Below are positions 15,278 through 24,481 of a stretch of 64,000 nucleotides of DNA, in pieces. Under the pieces are notes generated by a model, which saw only the letters and a program-made list of their open reading frames with translations, made no database searches and had not been told where the DNA came from. Each line of letters begins with the position of its first letter. The stretch's first letter is position 1. The translations under genes were made by a program, and so were the position numbers. Source of the stretch: Nocardioides_C sp963700955 (GTDB lineage Bacteria > Actinomycetota > Actinomycetes > Propionibacteriales > Nocardioidaceae). The DNA lies in assembly GCA_963700955.1 (NCBI GenBank), contig CAVOZH010000009.1, positions 248,001 through 312,000 on the forward strand, given 5' to 3'.

Positions 15278-15765
15278 GGGCGTGACCAGTCGCCGCTCTT
15301 GCCGCCGCTCTTGGACTCGACGCGCACGTCGGTGATCACTGCGCCCTTGTCCACGGCCTTCACCATGTCGACCACGGTGAGCGCCGCGACGCAGACGGCA
15401 GTGAGCGCCTCCATCTCCACCCCCGTGCGGTCGGCGGTCTTCACGGTCGCGGTGATCGCCACGGCGTCGTCCGTGACATCGAGGTCCACGGTGACGCCGG
15501 AGATCGCGAGCGGGTGGCACAGCGGCACGAGGTCCGGGGTCCGCTTCGCGGCCATGATCCCGGCCACCCGCGCGACGCCGAGCGCGTCGCCCTTCGGCAC
15601 CCCTTCGCCACGGAGCAGTCCGACGACCTCGGACGAGACCAGCACCCGCCCGGAGGCGACCGCCACGCGGGAGGTCACCTCCTTCGCCGTCACGTCGACC
15701 ATCCGTGCCGCGCCCGACTCGTCGACGTGCGTCAGCCCCGGCTGGCTCGTGTTGTCCCCGGCCAC
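15274..15765 (-). CDS. moaC: Cyclic pyranopterin monophosphate synthase MoaC
   Basis: 163 residues, normal length. THVDESGAARMVDV near the start, then KRTPDLVPLCHPL and the GVEMEALTAV block of the active site are all present. MoaC forms cPMP in molybdenum cofactor synthesis. The GTG start at 15765 follows the glp stop by one base and its own stop overlaps mog, so the three are translated together. Confidence 0.95.
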   Translation of the reverse strand: MAGDNTSQPGLTHVDESGAARMVDVTAKEVTSRVAVASGRVLVSSEVVGLLRGEGVPKGDALGVARVAGIMAAKRTPDLVPLCHPLAISGVTVDLDVTDDAVAITATVKTADRTGVEMEALTAVCVAALTVVDMVKAVDKGAVITDVRVESKSGGKSGDWSRP

Positions 15766-15766
15766 T

Positions 15767-17020
15767 TCAGAAGTCCCGGTCCAGGACCATGACCTGCACC
15801 ATCGAACCCGGTTCGACGCGCGTGGTGTCCTCAGGTACGACGATCAGGGCGTTGGCCTCGGAGAGGTCTCCGACGAGGTGGGAGCCGTGCCCGCCCACGG
15901 GAACGACGTGGGCACCCTGCCCGTCGATCTCGAACTGCGCCCGCACGAACTGTCGCTTGCCCGGGGCGGATGAGAACCCTTGCTGGCACAGCGCCCGGAC
16001 CAGCGGCCGGCGGTAGGGCGCGTGCCCCATCATCCGACGGATCGCCGGGACGACGAACACCTCGAAGGAGACGTAGGACGAGACCGGGTTGCCCGGGAGC
16101 GTGAAGATCGGGGTCGCGTCCTCGCCGACCACGCCGAAGCCCTGGGGCTTCCCGGGCTGCATGGCGACCTCACCGAACTGCACGGTGCCGAGCTCGCTCA
16201 GCACCTCCTTGACCACGTCGTACTGACCCTTGCTGACGCCGCCGCTGGTGACGACGATGTCGGCGCGCACGAGCTGGTCGCTGAGCGCGTCGGTGAACTC
16301 CTGGGGGTCGTCGGAGACGATCCCGACCCGGTAGGCGATCGCGCCGGCGTTGCGGGCGGCGGCGGCGAGCATGTAGGAGTTCGCGTCGTAGATCGAGTCG
16401 TGGCCGAGCGCCGTGCCCGGCTCGCGGAGCTCCGAGCCGGTCGACATGATCACCACGCGCGGGCGCGGACGCGAGCTGACCTGGGCCCGGCCGACCGAGG
16501 CGAGCAGGCCGAGCTGGCGGGGACCGAGCAGCGTTCCGTCCTCCATCAGCACGTCACCGGCGAGCACGTCCTCGCCGCGGCGCCGGATGTGCTGGCCGAG
16601 CGTGGGCGCCACGTGGATCCGAACCGTCGCGACGCCACCGTCGGTCGACTCCACGGGGACGATCGTGTCCGCCCCCTGCGGCACCGGCGCGCCGGTCATG
16701 ATCCGCACCGCCGTGCCCGGGGAGAGCGCGAACAGCTTCGTCTGGCCTGCTGCGGCCTCTCCCACGACGGGCAGGTGGACCGGGTGGTCCTCGGAGGCGG
16801 TCGCGACGTCCTCGAAGCTCACGGCGTAGCCGTCCATCGCCGAGTTGTCGAAGCCCGGCAGGTCGACGGTGGAGACGATGTCCTCGCAGACAGGGAGGCC
16901 GAGCGCCTCGAGGAGTGGCTGGTCGTAGGGCTGGAGGGGGGTCAGCGACTCGAGGATCCGCTCGACGTGCTCGTCGACCGTGCTGGGCCGAGTCGTGGGA
17001 AAGCTCGTGGGAGCAGGCAT
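15767..17020 (-). CDS. glp: Glp: MoeA/gephyrin-like protein
   Basis: 417 residues with the full MoeA layout: N-terminal EHVERILESL, the GFDNSAMDGYAV motif, domain III with MSTGSELREPG, TSGGVSKGQYD, and LPGNPVSSYVSFEVF, then domain IV. MoeA inserts molybdate into adenylylated molybdopterin. In Actinobacteria the paralogue next to sepX/glpR (Glp) has been recruited to the divisome, where it binds FtsZ and GlpR. The neighbourhood (ugp, glp, moaC, mog, rimJ-like, sepX) supports that identity, but a Moco role cannot be excluded. Confidence 0.85.
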   Translation of the reverse strand: MPAPTSFPTTRPSTVDEHVERILESLTPLQPYDQPLLEALGLPVCEDIVSTVDLPGFDNSAMDGYAVSFEDVATASEDHPVHLPVVGEAAAGQTKLFALSPGTAVRIMTGAPVPQGADTIVPVESTDGGVATVRIHVAPTLGQHIRRRGEDVLAGDVLMEDGTLLGPRQLGLLASVGRAQVSSRPRPRVVIMSTGSELREPGTALGHDSIYDANSYMLAAAARNAGAIAYRVGIVSDDPQEFTDALSDQLVRADIVVTSGGVSKGQYDVVKEVLSELGTVQFGEVAMQPGKPQGFGVVGEDATPIFTLPGNPVSSYVSFEVFVVPAIRRMMGHAPYRRPLVRALCQQGFSSAPGKRQFVRAQFEIDGQGAHVVPVGGHGSHLVGDLSEANALIVVPEDTTRVEPGSMVQVMVLDRDF

Positions 17021-17029
17021 GTCAAGACC

Positions 17030-18415
17030 CTAACGCTCACCCAACGTCGTTCCCGGCTCCAGGCGCGCCTCGCCGTCGGCCGGCGCGTCGAGCTCGACGT
17101 CGCCCAGCACGGTGACGTTCTCACCGAAGGTCCAGTCGCCGTGCACCACCAGCGAAGTCGCACGCTCCATCGACGGCATGCCGTCGGGAAAGCGCTGGTC
17201 GAAGTCCGCGACGAGCTTGTAGTGCCGGGAGTCGAGGTCCACGAACGGGATCCGCTCGGGACGCTGCTCGAGGACGTAGCCGTCGCTGAGGTCGTAGCAG
17301 TCCGAGCGGAGCACCAGCAGGTCGTTGGTCGTCTTCACGGGCACGAACCTGTCCCGGCCCACCTCGATGGTGGTCGCGCCGTCGAACACCTCGATCGCCG
17401 CGCCCATCGCGGTCTCGATCTGGATCACCTCGGGGCTGGTGGGGTCGGCGGGGTCGACGGTCTTGGTGTTCTTGATCATCGCCAGGCCGAGGATGCCGTC
17501 GCGCCGGTCGAGCTCGTCGCGCATCGCGAGGAGGTCGAACCACAGGTTGTTGGTGCTCGTGAACTTGTGCCGAGAGAGGTCCGCGAGCGCCCCCTTGTCC
17601 TCGTCGAGGGTCTGCGCGCTCTCCCGGAGCACGATCCGGCCGTCGTCCTTGCGCACGGCGAAGTGGCCGCCCTTGCGGTCGGAGGGAGTACGTCGGACCG
17701 CCTCGATCGCGAACGGTGCGCCGGAGCGGGCGAACCAGCCGGCCACCCGGGCATCGGGGACAGCGCCGAGGTTGTCGGAGTTCGACACGAACGCCTGTGT
17801 GTAGCCGGCGTCGATGAGCTGCTGGAGCAGCCCCGTGCCGCGAAGCGCGGTGTAGATGTCACCGTGGCCGGGCGGGCACCACTCGAGGTCCGGCTCCTTC
17901 TCCCAGGTGACGGGCGTGAGGTCGTCGGCGCGGAGCTTGGGCTCCTTGTTCTGGAGGAACTCCAGCGGCAGGCCGTCCACGGCGAGGTCGGCGTAGGGGG
18001 CGAGGGCGGCCATGGTGTCGGCGGAGGTGCGGAAGCTGTCCATGAAGATCAGCGGGAGTCGGGCGTCGTACTCGGCCCGCAGGGCGAGCACCTGCCGCGC
18101 GATGATGTCGAGGAAGCTCAGGCCGTCGCGAACCTCGAGCAGTGACTTCGCGCGGTCCATGCCCATGGAGGTGCCCAGGCCCCCGTTGAGCTTGATCACG
18201 ACCGTCGTGCCGATGGCCTCGCGGGCCGCGGCGTCGGGCACGTCGACGTCGGCGAGCGCCTCCATGTCGAGCGGGTCGATCGTGGACTCGGGGACCATCC
18301 CGGTCTCCCCGCTCTCCACCAGCCGGTAGTAGTGGCTGAAGACGTCGATCGCGACGGGATCGACCCCGGCCGCCTTCATCTTCTCGCGTGCCTGCTGAAG
18401 TCCCTGCTCGCTCAT
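17030..18415 (-). CDS. UTP--glucose-1-phosphate uridylyltransferase (UDPGP family)
   Basis: 461 residues from ATG 18415. It belongs to the eukaryote-like UDPGP family rather than bacterial GalU: VVIKLNGGLGTSMGMDRAKS holds the nucleotide loop and lysine, followed by EWCPPGHGDIYTAL and FVSNSDNLGA. It forms UDP-glucose for wall and storage glycans. Nine bases separate it from glp, so it likely heads the operon. The long open frame beyond 18415 is antisense to the cyclo-ligase and not used. Confidence 0.9.
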   Translation of the reverse strand: MSEQGLQQAREKMKAAGVDPVAIDVFSHYYRLVESGETGMVPESTIDPLDMEALADVDVPDAAAREAIGTTVVIKLNGGLGTSMGMDRAKSLLEVRDGLSFLDIIARQVLALRAEYDARLPLIFMDSFRTSADTMAALAPYADLAVDGLPLEFLQNKEPKLRADDLTPVTWEKEPDLEWCPPGHGDIYTALRGTGLLQQLIDAGYTQAFVSNSDNLGAVPDARVAGWFARSGAPFAIEAVRRTPSDRKGGHFAVRKDDGRIVLRESAQTLDEDKGALADLSRHKFTSTNNLWFDLLAMRDELDRRDGILGLAMIKNTKTVDPADPTSPEVIQIETAMGAAIEVFDGATTIEVGRDRFVPVKTTNDLLVLRSDCYDLSDGYVLEQRPERIPFVDLDSRHYKLVADFDQRFPDGMPSMERATSLVVHGDWTFGENVTVLGDVELDAPADGEARLEPGTTLGER

Positions 18416-18493
18416 GGCCCTGATGCTAGGGGGTCCCCGCAGAGCACGTGGCTGTGGAGGGCGTCCTGGACGCACCGCGGTAGCGTGCCCAGC

Positions 18494-19096
18494 ATGGCTG
18501 GAGTGTTCGACGCCGACGGGCAGAAGGTGGCGCTGCGCGACCAGCTGCTGACCACGAGGCGCCGACACCCGCTCGCGGCCGCACGTGAGGACGCCGAGGC
18601 GATCGCCGAGCACCTGCTCCGCACGCCCGAGGTACGACGGGCGGCAACCGTCGCGATCTACGTGTCCTTGAGCAACGAGCCGGGCACCGGCCCCCTGGTC
18701 GAGCAGCTGCATGCGCTCGGCCGGCGCCAGATCCTGCCCCTGCTCATGCCCGACAACGACCTCGACTGGGCCGTCTACGAGGGGCCGACCCACCTGGCCC
18801 CGGCGGCGCGAGGCCTGCTGGAGCCGACCGGGCCTCGGCTCGGCCCGGACGCGATCGCCACGGCGGACGTCGTGCTCTGCCCGGGCCTCGCGGTGGACCG
18901 GCGGGGACACAGGCTTGGCCGGGGCGGAGGCTCCTACGACCGGGCGCTCGCCCGGGTCCCGGTCGGGACTTTCGTGTGCACGCTGCTCTACGACGGCGAG
19001 CTGCTCGAGCGCGTGCCGGCCGAGGAGCACGACCGCCCGGTCAGCGCGGTCGTGACGCCGAGCGGGGTCACTCGCCTTCGCCAGGCACCAGCTTGA
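18494..19096 (+). CDS. 5-formyltetrahydrofolate cyclo-ligase
   Basis: 200 residues. The N-terminal KVALRDQLLTTRRRH, YVSLSNEPGT, and the ATP loop RLGRGGGSYDRALA are typical of MTHFS (YgfA/FolD-pathway cyclo-ligase), which converts 5-formyl-THF to methenyl-THF. Divergent from ugp with a 78-bp gap. The last 29 bases overlap the 3' end of the convergent acylase gene. Confidence 0.92.
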   Translation: MAGVFDADGQKVALRDQLLTTRRRHPLAAAREDAEAIAEHLLRTPEVRRAATVAIYVSLSNEPGTGPLVEQLHALGRRQILPLLMPDNDLDWAVYEGPTHLAPAARGLLEPTGPRLGPDAIATADVVLCPGLAVDRRGHRLGRGGGSYDRALARVPVGTFVCTLLYDGELLERVPAEEHDRPVSAVVTPSGVTRLRQAPA

Positions 19097-21698
19097 GCGT
19101 GTCCCTGCCGGCGGCCTCGACCTGGTCGGGCGAGAAGTACCAGGGCAGGGTCCTCCCATCGGCCCAGAGGTCGGTCTGGTCGACGTAGTGGCTGCTGAAC
19201 GGGTGGCCGGAGACACCCGTCAGGTTGATCCAGCGCGACTCGTCGAGGTCCGCCAACGACACGACCATGCGCATCGACGGCGCCCAGTCCACGTCGTACC
19301 CCTTGGACGCGGTCCAGCCGGTGGCGTCGACGACGGACTCTCCGCCACCGAGCTCGTAGCCGCCCCGGTCGAACAGCCACCGGACGAGGCTGACGTCGGA
19401 CTGACCGAGCGGCTCGTTCTTCAGGTCCATCTGGTGGAGGTGTCCCCAGGTCCACTGCGAGGGGCGGCGGGCCTGACGGCGCACCAGCTCGTCGCGGGCA
19501 TCCGCCATCGCGCGGAAGAGGATCTGGTCGCGGGACTCGACGACCGTCTCGGTGTCGACGTCGTCCCACCACGGGTTGTTCGGGTCGGCGAGCAGGGCTC
19601 GCATCACCTCGAACCACCGGTCGCTACCGTCCGGCCACACCGACTCCGGCAGCTGGTCGTGGAAGGTCAGGGCGAGCGTGTTGCGCCACACGGCGTTGTA
19701 GTAGGCCGCGGCCGCTGAGCCGGCCGGCTGCCGGTAGCTCCAGTGCTGGAGGAGCCGCTGCCCTGCCGCGAGGTACTGGGAGGGCATGAACACGTCGATC
19801 AGGTAGGGCACGAACGTCGGCGCGAACCCGTTGCGGTCGTCGAGCTGGATCGCCGCCATGTCCTCGACGCTGAGCCGCTTCTTGCGCTGCAGCAGGTCGA
19901 GGATCCGCTGGCTGCGGTACCCGTAGGACCAGGAGTCGCCGAGGTAGTAGGGATAGCCCTTGCCGATGACCGCCTGGTTCGCGGTCGTCACCATTCCACC
20001 CTTGGGGTCGAGCAGGCTCGGGAGCGCGTCGAAGGGCACGAAGTTGCGGGTCCAGTCGTTGGCCGGCAGCCACCCCTCCGCCGGGTAGTCACCGGTGCGT
20101 CCGGACTTGCGGATCGGGATGAGCCCCGGGGCCTGGTAGCCGATGTGCCCCTTGCGGTCGGCGTACACCATGTTCTGCGACGGCGCAGCGAACTCGCGGG
20201 CGGCGGCGCGGAACTGGTCCCAGTTCGTGGCGCGGTCGATCATGAAGATCGCGTCCGCGGTGCGGTTGGGCGTCAGCGCGGTCCACGACAGCGCCACGGC
20301 ATAGCCGTTGCCTCGTTCGGGGGCGCCGGCGCTCACCGGAGCGTTCGCGCCCACGGTGCTCAGCTGGGCTGACACGTCGGAGAGCAACGGGCCGTGCCGG
20401 GTGGAACGCACCGTGAAGGTGACCGGTTCCTCCTCGCCCTTCACCTCGATGCTCTCGTCGTGCATCCTGAGCGGGAGCTTCTTCCCGTCGTACTCATAGG
20501 TCTTGCCGTCGACGCGTTCGAGGTAGAGGTCGACCACGTCGGGCCCGAGGTTCGTGAAGCCCCAGGCGATCTGCTGGTTGTGGCCGATGACCACTCCTGG
20601 CATGCCCGAGAACGTGAAGCCGGAGACGTCGAACGGGCAGGCGGCGTCGACCGTACGACAGTGCAGGCCCATCTGGTGCCAGATGCCCGGCACCGAGATC
20701 CCCAGGTGCGGGTCGTTGGCGAGGATCGGCTTGCCGGTCGTGCTGTGCTCGCCGTCGACCACCCAGCCGTTGCTGCCGATCCCCTTCCCCTTGCCCATCA
20801 TGTCGGGCATGGCCTTGAGCCCCTTGTCGAGGCTCTCGAGCGCCTTGACCGTCCCGGCCGGCAACGCGGGACGGGTCGGCAGCCGGGTCTCGCCCTTCGT
20901 GGCGTCCTGCTCGAAGACCCGGTCCACGACGGCACCCTGGTTCACGATCGGCTTGTTCCGTGAGTACGGGTACTCCGGGTAGAGCGAGGCGATCTCCTGC
21001 GGGGTGTGCCGGACCGACATGATCGCCCGCTGGATCTCGTCGTCCATGTTGCCGCGCAGGTCCCATGCCATGGCCATGAGCCAGGAGACCGAGTCCGCAG
21101 GCGTCCAGTCCTCAGGCGTGTAGCTCAGGCCGTCGAGGGCGAGCACGGAGTACTCCAGCCCCATCTGTCCCGGGTCGTGCGAGTGGATGTAGGCGTTGAC
21201 GCCGGCGCTGTAGGCCTTCAGGTAGTCGAGCGTGTCGGAGCTGAGCAGCGAGAGCTCCTGCTCCGCGACGCGCCGCCAGCCCATGGCCCGGATGTACATG
21301 TCGGTCGGGAGGGCGTCCCTGCCGAGGAGCTCGGAGAGTCGTCCCGCCGTGAGGTGGCGCCGGAAGTCCATCTGGAAGAAGCGGTCCTGGGCGTGCACGA
21401 AGCCCTGTGCGTAGAAGAGGTCGTCGGCGTTGTCGGCGTAGACCTGGGGGACGCCGTGGCCGTCGCGGACCACGTCCACCTCGGCGCTCAGCCCCGGGAC
21501 CTTGATCTCCCCGTCGACGGTGGGGAACGGCCGGCGTACGACGGTCACAGCGGCGACCAGGCCGGCGACGAGCAGGAGCACGAGCAGGACCGCGACGTAC
21601 GTCGCCCAGCGACCCCATTTCGGCCAGGACCGGAACCCGGCCCCCGCGGCCTGTGTCTTCTCGCGCTGCTCGGCTGGGACGTCGGAGGTCGCGGACAC
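19068..21698 (-). CDS. Penicillin-acylase-family Ntn hydrolase, membrane-anchored
   Basis: 876 residues from GTG 21698. One membrane helix at about 33-52 follows a cytosolic basic stretch. The alpha chain has the family start VDVVRDGHGVPQVYADNADD; the autocatalytic nucleophile is Ser309 in GIGSNGWVV, followed by ANDPHLGISVPGIWHQMGL, so the protein should self-cleave into two chains. Family members cleave beta-lactam side chains, N-acyl-homoserine lactones or other acyl amides; the natural substrate is unknown. Conserved in Actinobacteria at this site next to the cyclo-ligase and fmdB, from memory. Confidence 0.9.
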   Translation of the reverse strand: MSATSDVPAEQREKTQAAGAGFRSWPKWGRWATYVAVLLVLLLVAGLVAAVTVVRRPFPTVDGEIKVPGLSAEVDVVRDGHGVPQVYADNADDLFYAQGFVHAQDRFFQMDFRRHLTAGRLSELLGRDALPTDMYIRAMGWRRVAEQELSLLSSDTLDYLKAYSAGVNAYIHSHDPGQMGLEYSVLALDGLSYTPEDWTPADSVSWLMAMAWDLRGNMDDEIQRAIMSVRHTPQEIASLYPEYPYSRNKPIVNQGAVVDRVFEQDATKGETRLPTRPALPAGTVKALESLDKGLKAMPDMMGKGKGIGSNGWVVDGEHSTTGKPILANDPHLGISVPGIWHQMGLHCRTVDAACPFDVSGFTFSGMPGVVIGHNQQIAWGFTNLGPDVVDLYLERVDGKTYEYDGKKLPLRMHDESIEVKGEEEPVTFTVRSTRHGPLLSDVSAQLSTVGANAPVSAGAPERGNGYAVALSWTALTPNRTADAIFMIDRATNWDQFRAAAREFAAPSQNMVYADRKGHIGYQAPGLIPIRKSGRTGDYPAEGWLPANDWTRNFVPFDALPSLLDPKGGMVTTANQAVIGKGYPYYLGDSWSYGYRSQRILDLLQRKKRLSVEDMAAIQLDDRNGFAPTFVPYLIDVFMPSQYLAAGQRLLQHWSYRQPAGSAAAAYYNAVWRNTLALTFHDQLPESVWPDGSDRWFEVMRALLADPNNPWWDDVDTETVVESRDQILFRAMADARDELVRRQARRPSQWTWGHLHQMDLKNEPLGQSDVSLVRWLFDRGGYELGGGESVVDATGWTASKGYDVDWAPSMRMVVSLADLDESRWINLTGVSGHPFSSHYVDQTDLWADGRTLPWYFSPDQVEAAGRDTLKLVPGEGE

Positions 21699-21853
21699 GG
21701 CCGCAATTGTGCCGTACCCGGGCTTCGGACCCGACGGACCGGTGCCCCTGCACGGATCTGACTGGCCCGGGAAGTTGGCGAATCCATCCAGCGTTGTAGA
21801 TAATTGGCAGTCGCACCGTGCGAGTGCCAACGACGAACTTCCGGAGGACGAGC

Positions 21854-22144
21854 GTGCCGACCTACCAGTACGCCTGCACTGACTGTGACCACGCCTTCGA
21901 GCAGGTCCAGAGCTTCACCGAGGACTCGCTGACCACGTGCCCGCGGTGCGAGGGTCGGCTGCGCAAGATCTTCAACGCCGTGGGTGTGGTCTTCAAGGGC
22001 TCGGGCTTCTACCGCACCGACAGCCGGTCGGACTCGAAGTCCTCCTCCGCCACCACCACGAGCCCGTCGAGCCCGTCGAGCACCTCCAGCGACTCCTCGA
22101 CGCCGAAGAGCACCCCGGCGAAGACCGAGGCCGGTGCGGCCTGA
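21854..22144 (+). CDS. FmdB-type zinc ribbon protein
   Basis: 96 residues from GTG 21854, with GGAGG eight bases upstream. The FmdB domain begins MPTYQYACTDCDHAFE and has the two CxxC pairs CTDC and CPRC, then the GVVFKGSGFYRTD end. A Ser/Thr/Pro-rich tail follows. FmdB proteins are putative regulators. Confidence 0.9.
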   Translation: MPTYQYACTDCDHAFEQVQSFTEDSLTTCPRCEGRLRKIFNAVGVVFKGSGFYRTDSRSDSKSSSATTTSPSSPSSTSSDSSTPKSTPAKTEAGAA

Positions 22145-22203
22145 CCCCAGGCCTGTGGACGACGCGGCGCACGGCCGCGTGAACTTGCCTAGCCTCGGCA
22201 GGC

Positions 22204-22848
22204 ATGGACCAGCCGAACCGCCCAGCACGCCTGGGATCCCCCTGGCACCGCCGCGCCCGTCGCGCCGTCTTGGCGCGCCGTCGTCTCCTGGCCGCGACTG
22301 CCGCCGCCTTCTCCGTGCTCGTCGGGCTCCAGGCAGCCGCCCCACCGACGGCACCCACCCGCGACGTCCTCACCGCGGCACGTGATCTGCCGGGTGGGTC
22401 GGTGCTCGGCCCCGCCGACCTGACCCACACCGAGTTCGCCCCCGACAGCGTTCCCGACGGCGTGATCGGTGATGCTCGTGCCGTCGTCGGGCGCACGACG
22501 ACGGGCCCGGTCCGTGCGGGCGAGCCGATCACCGACTTTCGCCTGGTGAGCGGATCCCTTCTCGACGGGTACCCCGGCCGGGTCGCGGCTCCGGTGCGCA
22601 TCGGCGACCCCGGTGCGGTCGCGCTCCTGCGGATCGGTGACCGTGTGGACGTGATAGCGGCCGACCCCCAGGGGCACCGCGAGCCGGTGGTGGTGGCTGA
22701 CGAAGCTCCTGTCGTCGCGCTGCCGCGCACCACCGACACAGCCCTCGCCACCGGCGGACTGGTGGTCCTCGCGGTCGGCGAGGAGACCGCTCAGGCCCTC
22801 GCCGAAGCGGCGGTGACGGGGTACCTGTCCGTCGTGGTCACCCGTTAA
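22204..22848 (+). CDS. SAF-domain (CpaB-like) protein
   Basis: 214 residues: an arginine-rich cytosolic start, one helix (about 28-47), then a SAF domain (VLTAARDLPGGSVLGPADLT ... VVGRTTTGPVRAGEPIT). The layout resembles CpaB of Flp pilus assembly, but no cpa/tad genes are near, so the role is open. Actinobacteria commonly encode such orphan SAF proteins between fmdB and mscL. Confidence 0.85.
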   Translation: MDQPNRPARLGSPWHRRARRAVLARRRLLAATAAAFSVLVGLQAAAPPTAPTRDVLTAARDLPGGSVLGPADLTHTEFAPDSVPDGVIGDARAVVGRTTTGPVRAGEPITDFRLVSGSLLDGYPGRVAAPVRIGDPGAVALLRIGDRVDVIAADPQGHREPVVVADEAPVVALPRTTDTALATGGLVVLAVGEETAQALAEAAVTGYLSVVVTR

Positions 22849-22909
22849 CGTGACGCTGTCCGTCCTTCACCGGCAGGCCGTCATCGATCCCCACTCACTG
22901 AGGAGACCC

Positions 22910-23284
22910 ATGCTCAAAGGATTCAAAGAGTTCGTCATGCGAGGCAACCTCGTCGAGCTGGCCGTCGCGTTCATCATCGGCGGTGCCTTCGCGACCGTGG
23001 TGACCACCTTCACCGCCGTCGTCCTCTCGCTCGTCACGAAGCTCACCGGCGAGGGTCTGAACTTCACCCACTGGCAGCCGGGCAAGGTCCCGGTCGGGGC
23101 GTTCCTCACCGCCGCCATCTCGTTCCTGATCCTCGCGTTCGTCGTGTACTTCTTCGTCGTCACGCCCTACAACAAGCTGCAGGCCCGCCGCGCTCGCGGC
23201 GACGAGCCGACTCCTCCCTCGGAGGAGGTCACTCTCCTCACCGAGATCCGGGACCTGCTCTCCTCGCGTAGCAGCCAGGTCTGA
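22910..23284 (+). CDS. mscL: Large-conductance mechanosensitive channel MscL
   Basis: 124 residues from ATG 22910 with AGGAGA nine bases upstream. The amphipathic start MLKGFKEFVMRGNLVELAVA, TM1 with the AFIIGGAF pore stretch, TM2 (about 60-85: FLTAAISFLILAFVVYFFVV) and the C-terminal helix TLLTEIRDLL are all as in MscL. It releases solutes under hypo-osmotic shock. Confidence 0.95.
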   Translation: MLKGFKEFVMRGNLVELAVAFIIGGAFATVVTTFTAVVLSLVTKLTGEGLNFTHWQPGKVPVGAFLTAAISFLILAFVVYFFVVTPYNKLQARRARGDEPTPPSEEVTLLTEIRDLLSSRSSQV

Positions 23285-23304
23285 CGCCTGCCCCCGTCCG
23301 AGAG

Positions 23305-23496
23305 TCAGCCGTGGTGGGGCGGCACCTGGCTTCGCAGCCAGTCCTCGTCGCCCGCGCCGCCGGAGGGAGAGGCACTCTCTCCCCACCCGTCGGGTCGTTC
23401 GTCGTTCGTCCGGTCGGGTAGCGCGTCGCCGAATGCGGCGGCCAGCCGGCGTCGCCGCTCGGCCTCACGTTCCAGGTCCTTGCGGTTCTCGCTCAC
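23305..23496 (-). CDS. Small hydrophilic protein
   Basis: 63 residues, charged N-terminal helix (KDLEREAERRRRLAAAFGDA) and a glycine/proline-rich tail with DEDWLRSQVPPHHG. Start ATG 23496 overlaps the stop of the upstream epimerase-like gene by four bases, so they are co-translated. Function unknown. Confidence 0.65.
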   Translation of the reverse strand: MSENRKDLEREAERRRRLAAAFGDALPDRTNDERPDGWGESASPSGGAGDEDWLRSQVPPHHG

Positions 23497-24422
23497 CGGT
23501 CCACCCTCACAGTCCCGACGTCAGCCAACCAGGACGCGTCGAACCGCGCCCGTCGTGGGCTCCAACCGGTCTGGCTCCGGAAGTGTTCCGAGCTCACGCG
23601 GAGCGACCGCGTGGCAGGCTCGGCGCGTCGTCCGCTCAGCCGGCGCAGCAGCGGTCCCATGAACGCAACGGACTTCCGGCCCACCGCGTCGGCGTAGCCC
23701 TGCACGAAGTCGCGCCGGAGGACGGGCTCGGACCCCACGTTGTAGACGCCACTCGGGGCGCTGAGGGCAGCCACGACCGCCGGGCCGATGTCGTCGGTGT
23801 GCAGCGGGTGCAACCAGCCGTCGGGTGAGCCGATCCCGATCGGGCGCCCGAGGCGGGCTCCGCGCAGGAAGAAGCGAGTCATCTCGTCGTCGCCGACGAT
23901 CATCCCGAACCGCAGCACGACCCCCTGGCGCAGGTCGCTCTGGTAGCCCTGCACGGCCGACTCCGCGACGCAGACCGGCTCGGTGGCGCAGTTGATGTCG
24001 AGCGAGCTCTGCTCGTCGATCCACGCGTCCCCGTGGTCGGCGTACACCAGGGAGACGCTCTCCTGCACGAGACGCCGGACGTGGGCTGCGCGGGCGGCCG
24101 CGGCGACCATGGCGACACCCTCGGTGCGCAGCCTGTCGTTCTCACGCCACGCCGAGGACCGCGCCGCTCGGAAGCCGACCGGGACCTGCGACGCGGCGTT
24201 CACCACCACGTCGCAGCCCTCGAACATCGACACGAGACTCGCGTGGTCGAAGAGGTCTGCGGGTACGGCGGTCGCTCCCCACGACTCGAGGAGCGCACCC
24301 TTCTGGGGGGTACGAGCCATCGCGAAGACGTCGTGCCCGGCGTCCACCAGCGCACGGACGGCCGAGCCACCCACCACGCCGGTGGCTCCCACAACCGCCA
24401 CCTTCACGAACGTCTTCCCCAT
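23493..24422 (-). CDS. NAD(P)-dependent epimerase/reductase-like protein (extended SDR)
   Basis: 309 residues. The Rossmann loop VAVVGATGVVGGSAVRALV and the later SVSLVYADHGDAW fit an atypical extended SDR of the NmrA/epimerase type; the usual YxxxK is weak (SAVQGYQSDL), so catalysis is uncertain. It is followed by the coupled 63-residue gene. Flavin-reductase-like or regulatory roles are possible. Confidence 0.75.
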   Translation of the reverse strand: MGKTFVKVAVVGATGVVGGSAVRALVDAGHDVFAMARTPQKGALLESWGATAVPADLFDHASLVSMFEGCDVVVNAASQVPVGFRAARSSAWRENDRLRTEGVAMVAAAARAAHVRRLVQESVSLVYADHGDAWIDEQSSLDINCATEPVCVAESAVQGYQSDLRQGVVLRFGMIVGDDEMTRFFLRGARLGRPIGIGSPDGWLHPLHTDDIGPAVVAALSAPSGVYNVGSEPVLRRDFVQGYADAVGRKSVAFMGPLLRRLSGRRAEPATRSLRVSSEHFRSQTGWSPRRARFDASWLADVGTVRVDR

Positions 24423-24481
24423 TCTCTGTCGGCTCCCCCAGTCATCGCCGCAGGACCAGGTCCCGCCCGGCGGTAACGGAA

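Noticed and set aside
15980..18145. Very long open frame on the + strand opposite glp and ugp
   Set aside because: It is antisense to two genes with clear conserved motifs; its translation is rich in Arg/Gly/Val/His repeats of GC-rich shadow frames and has no domain.
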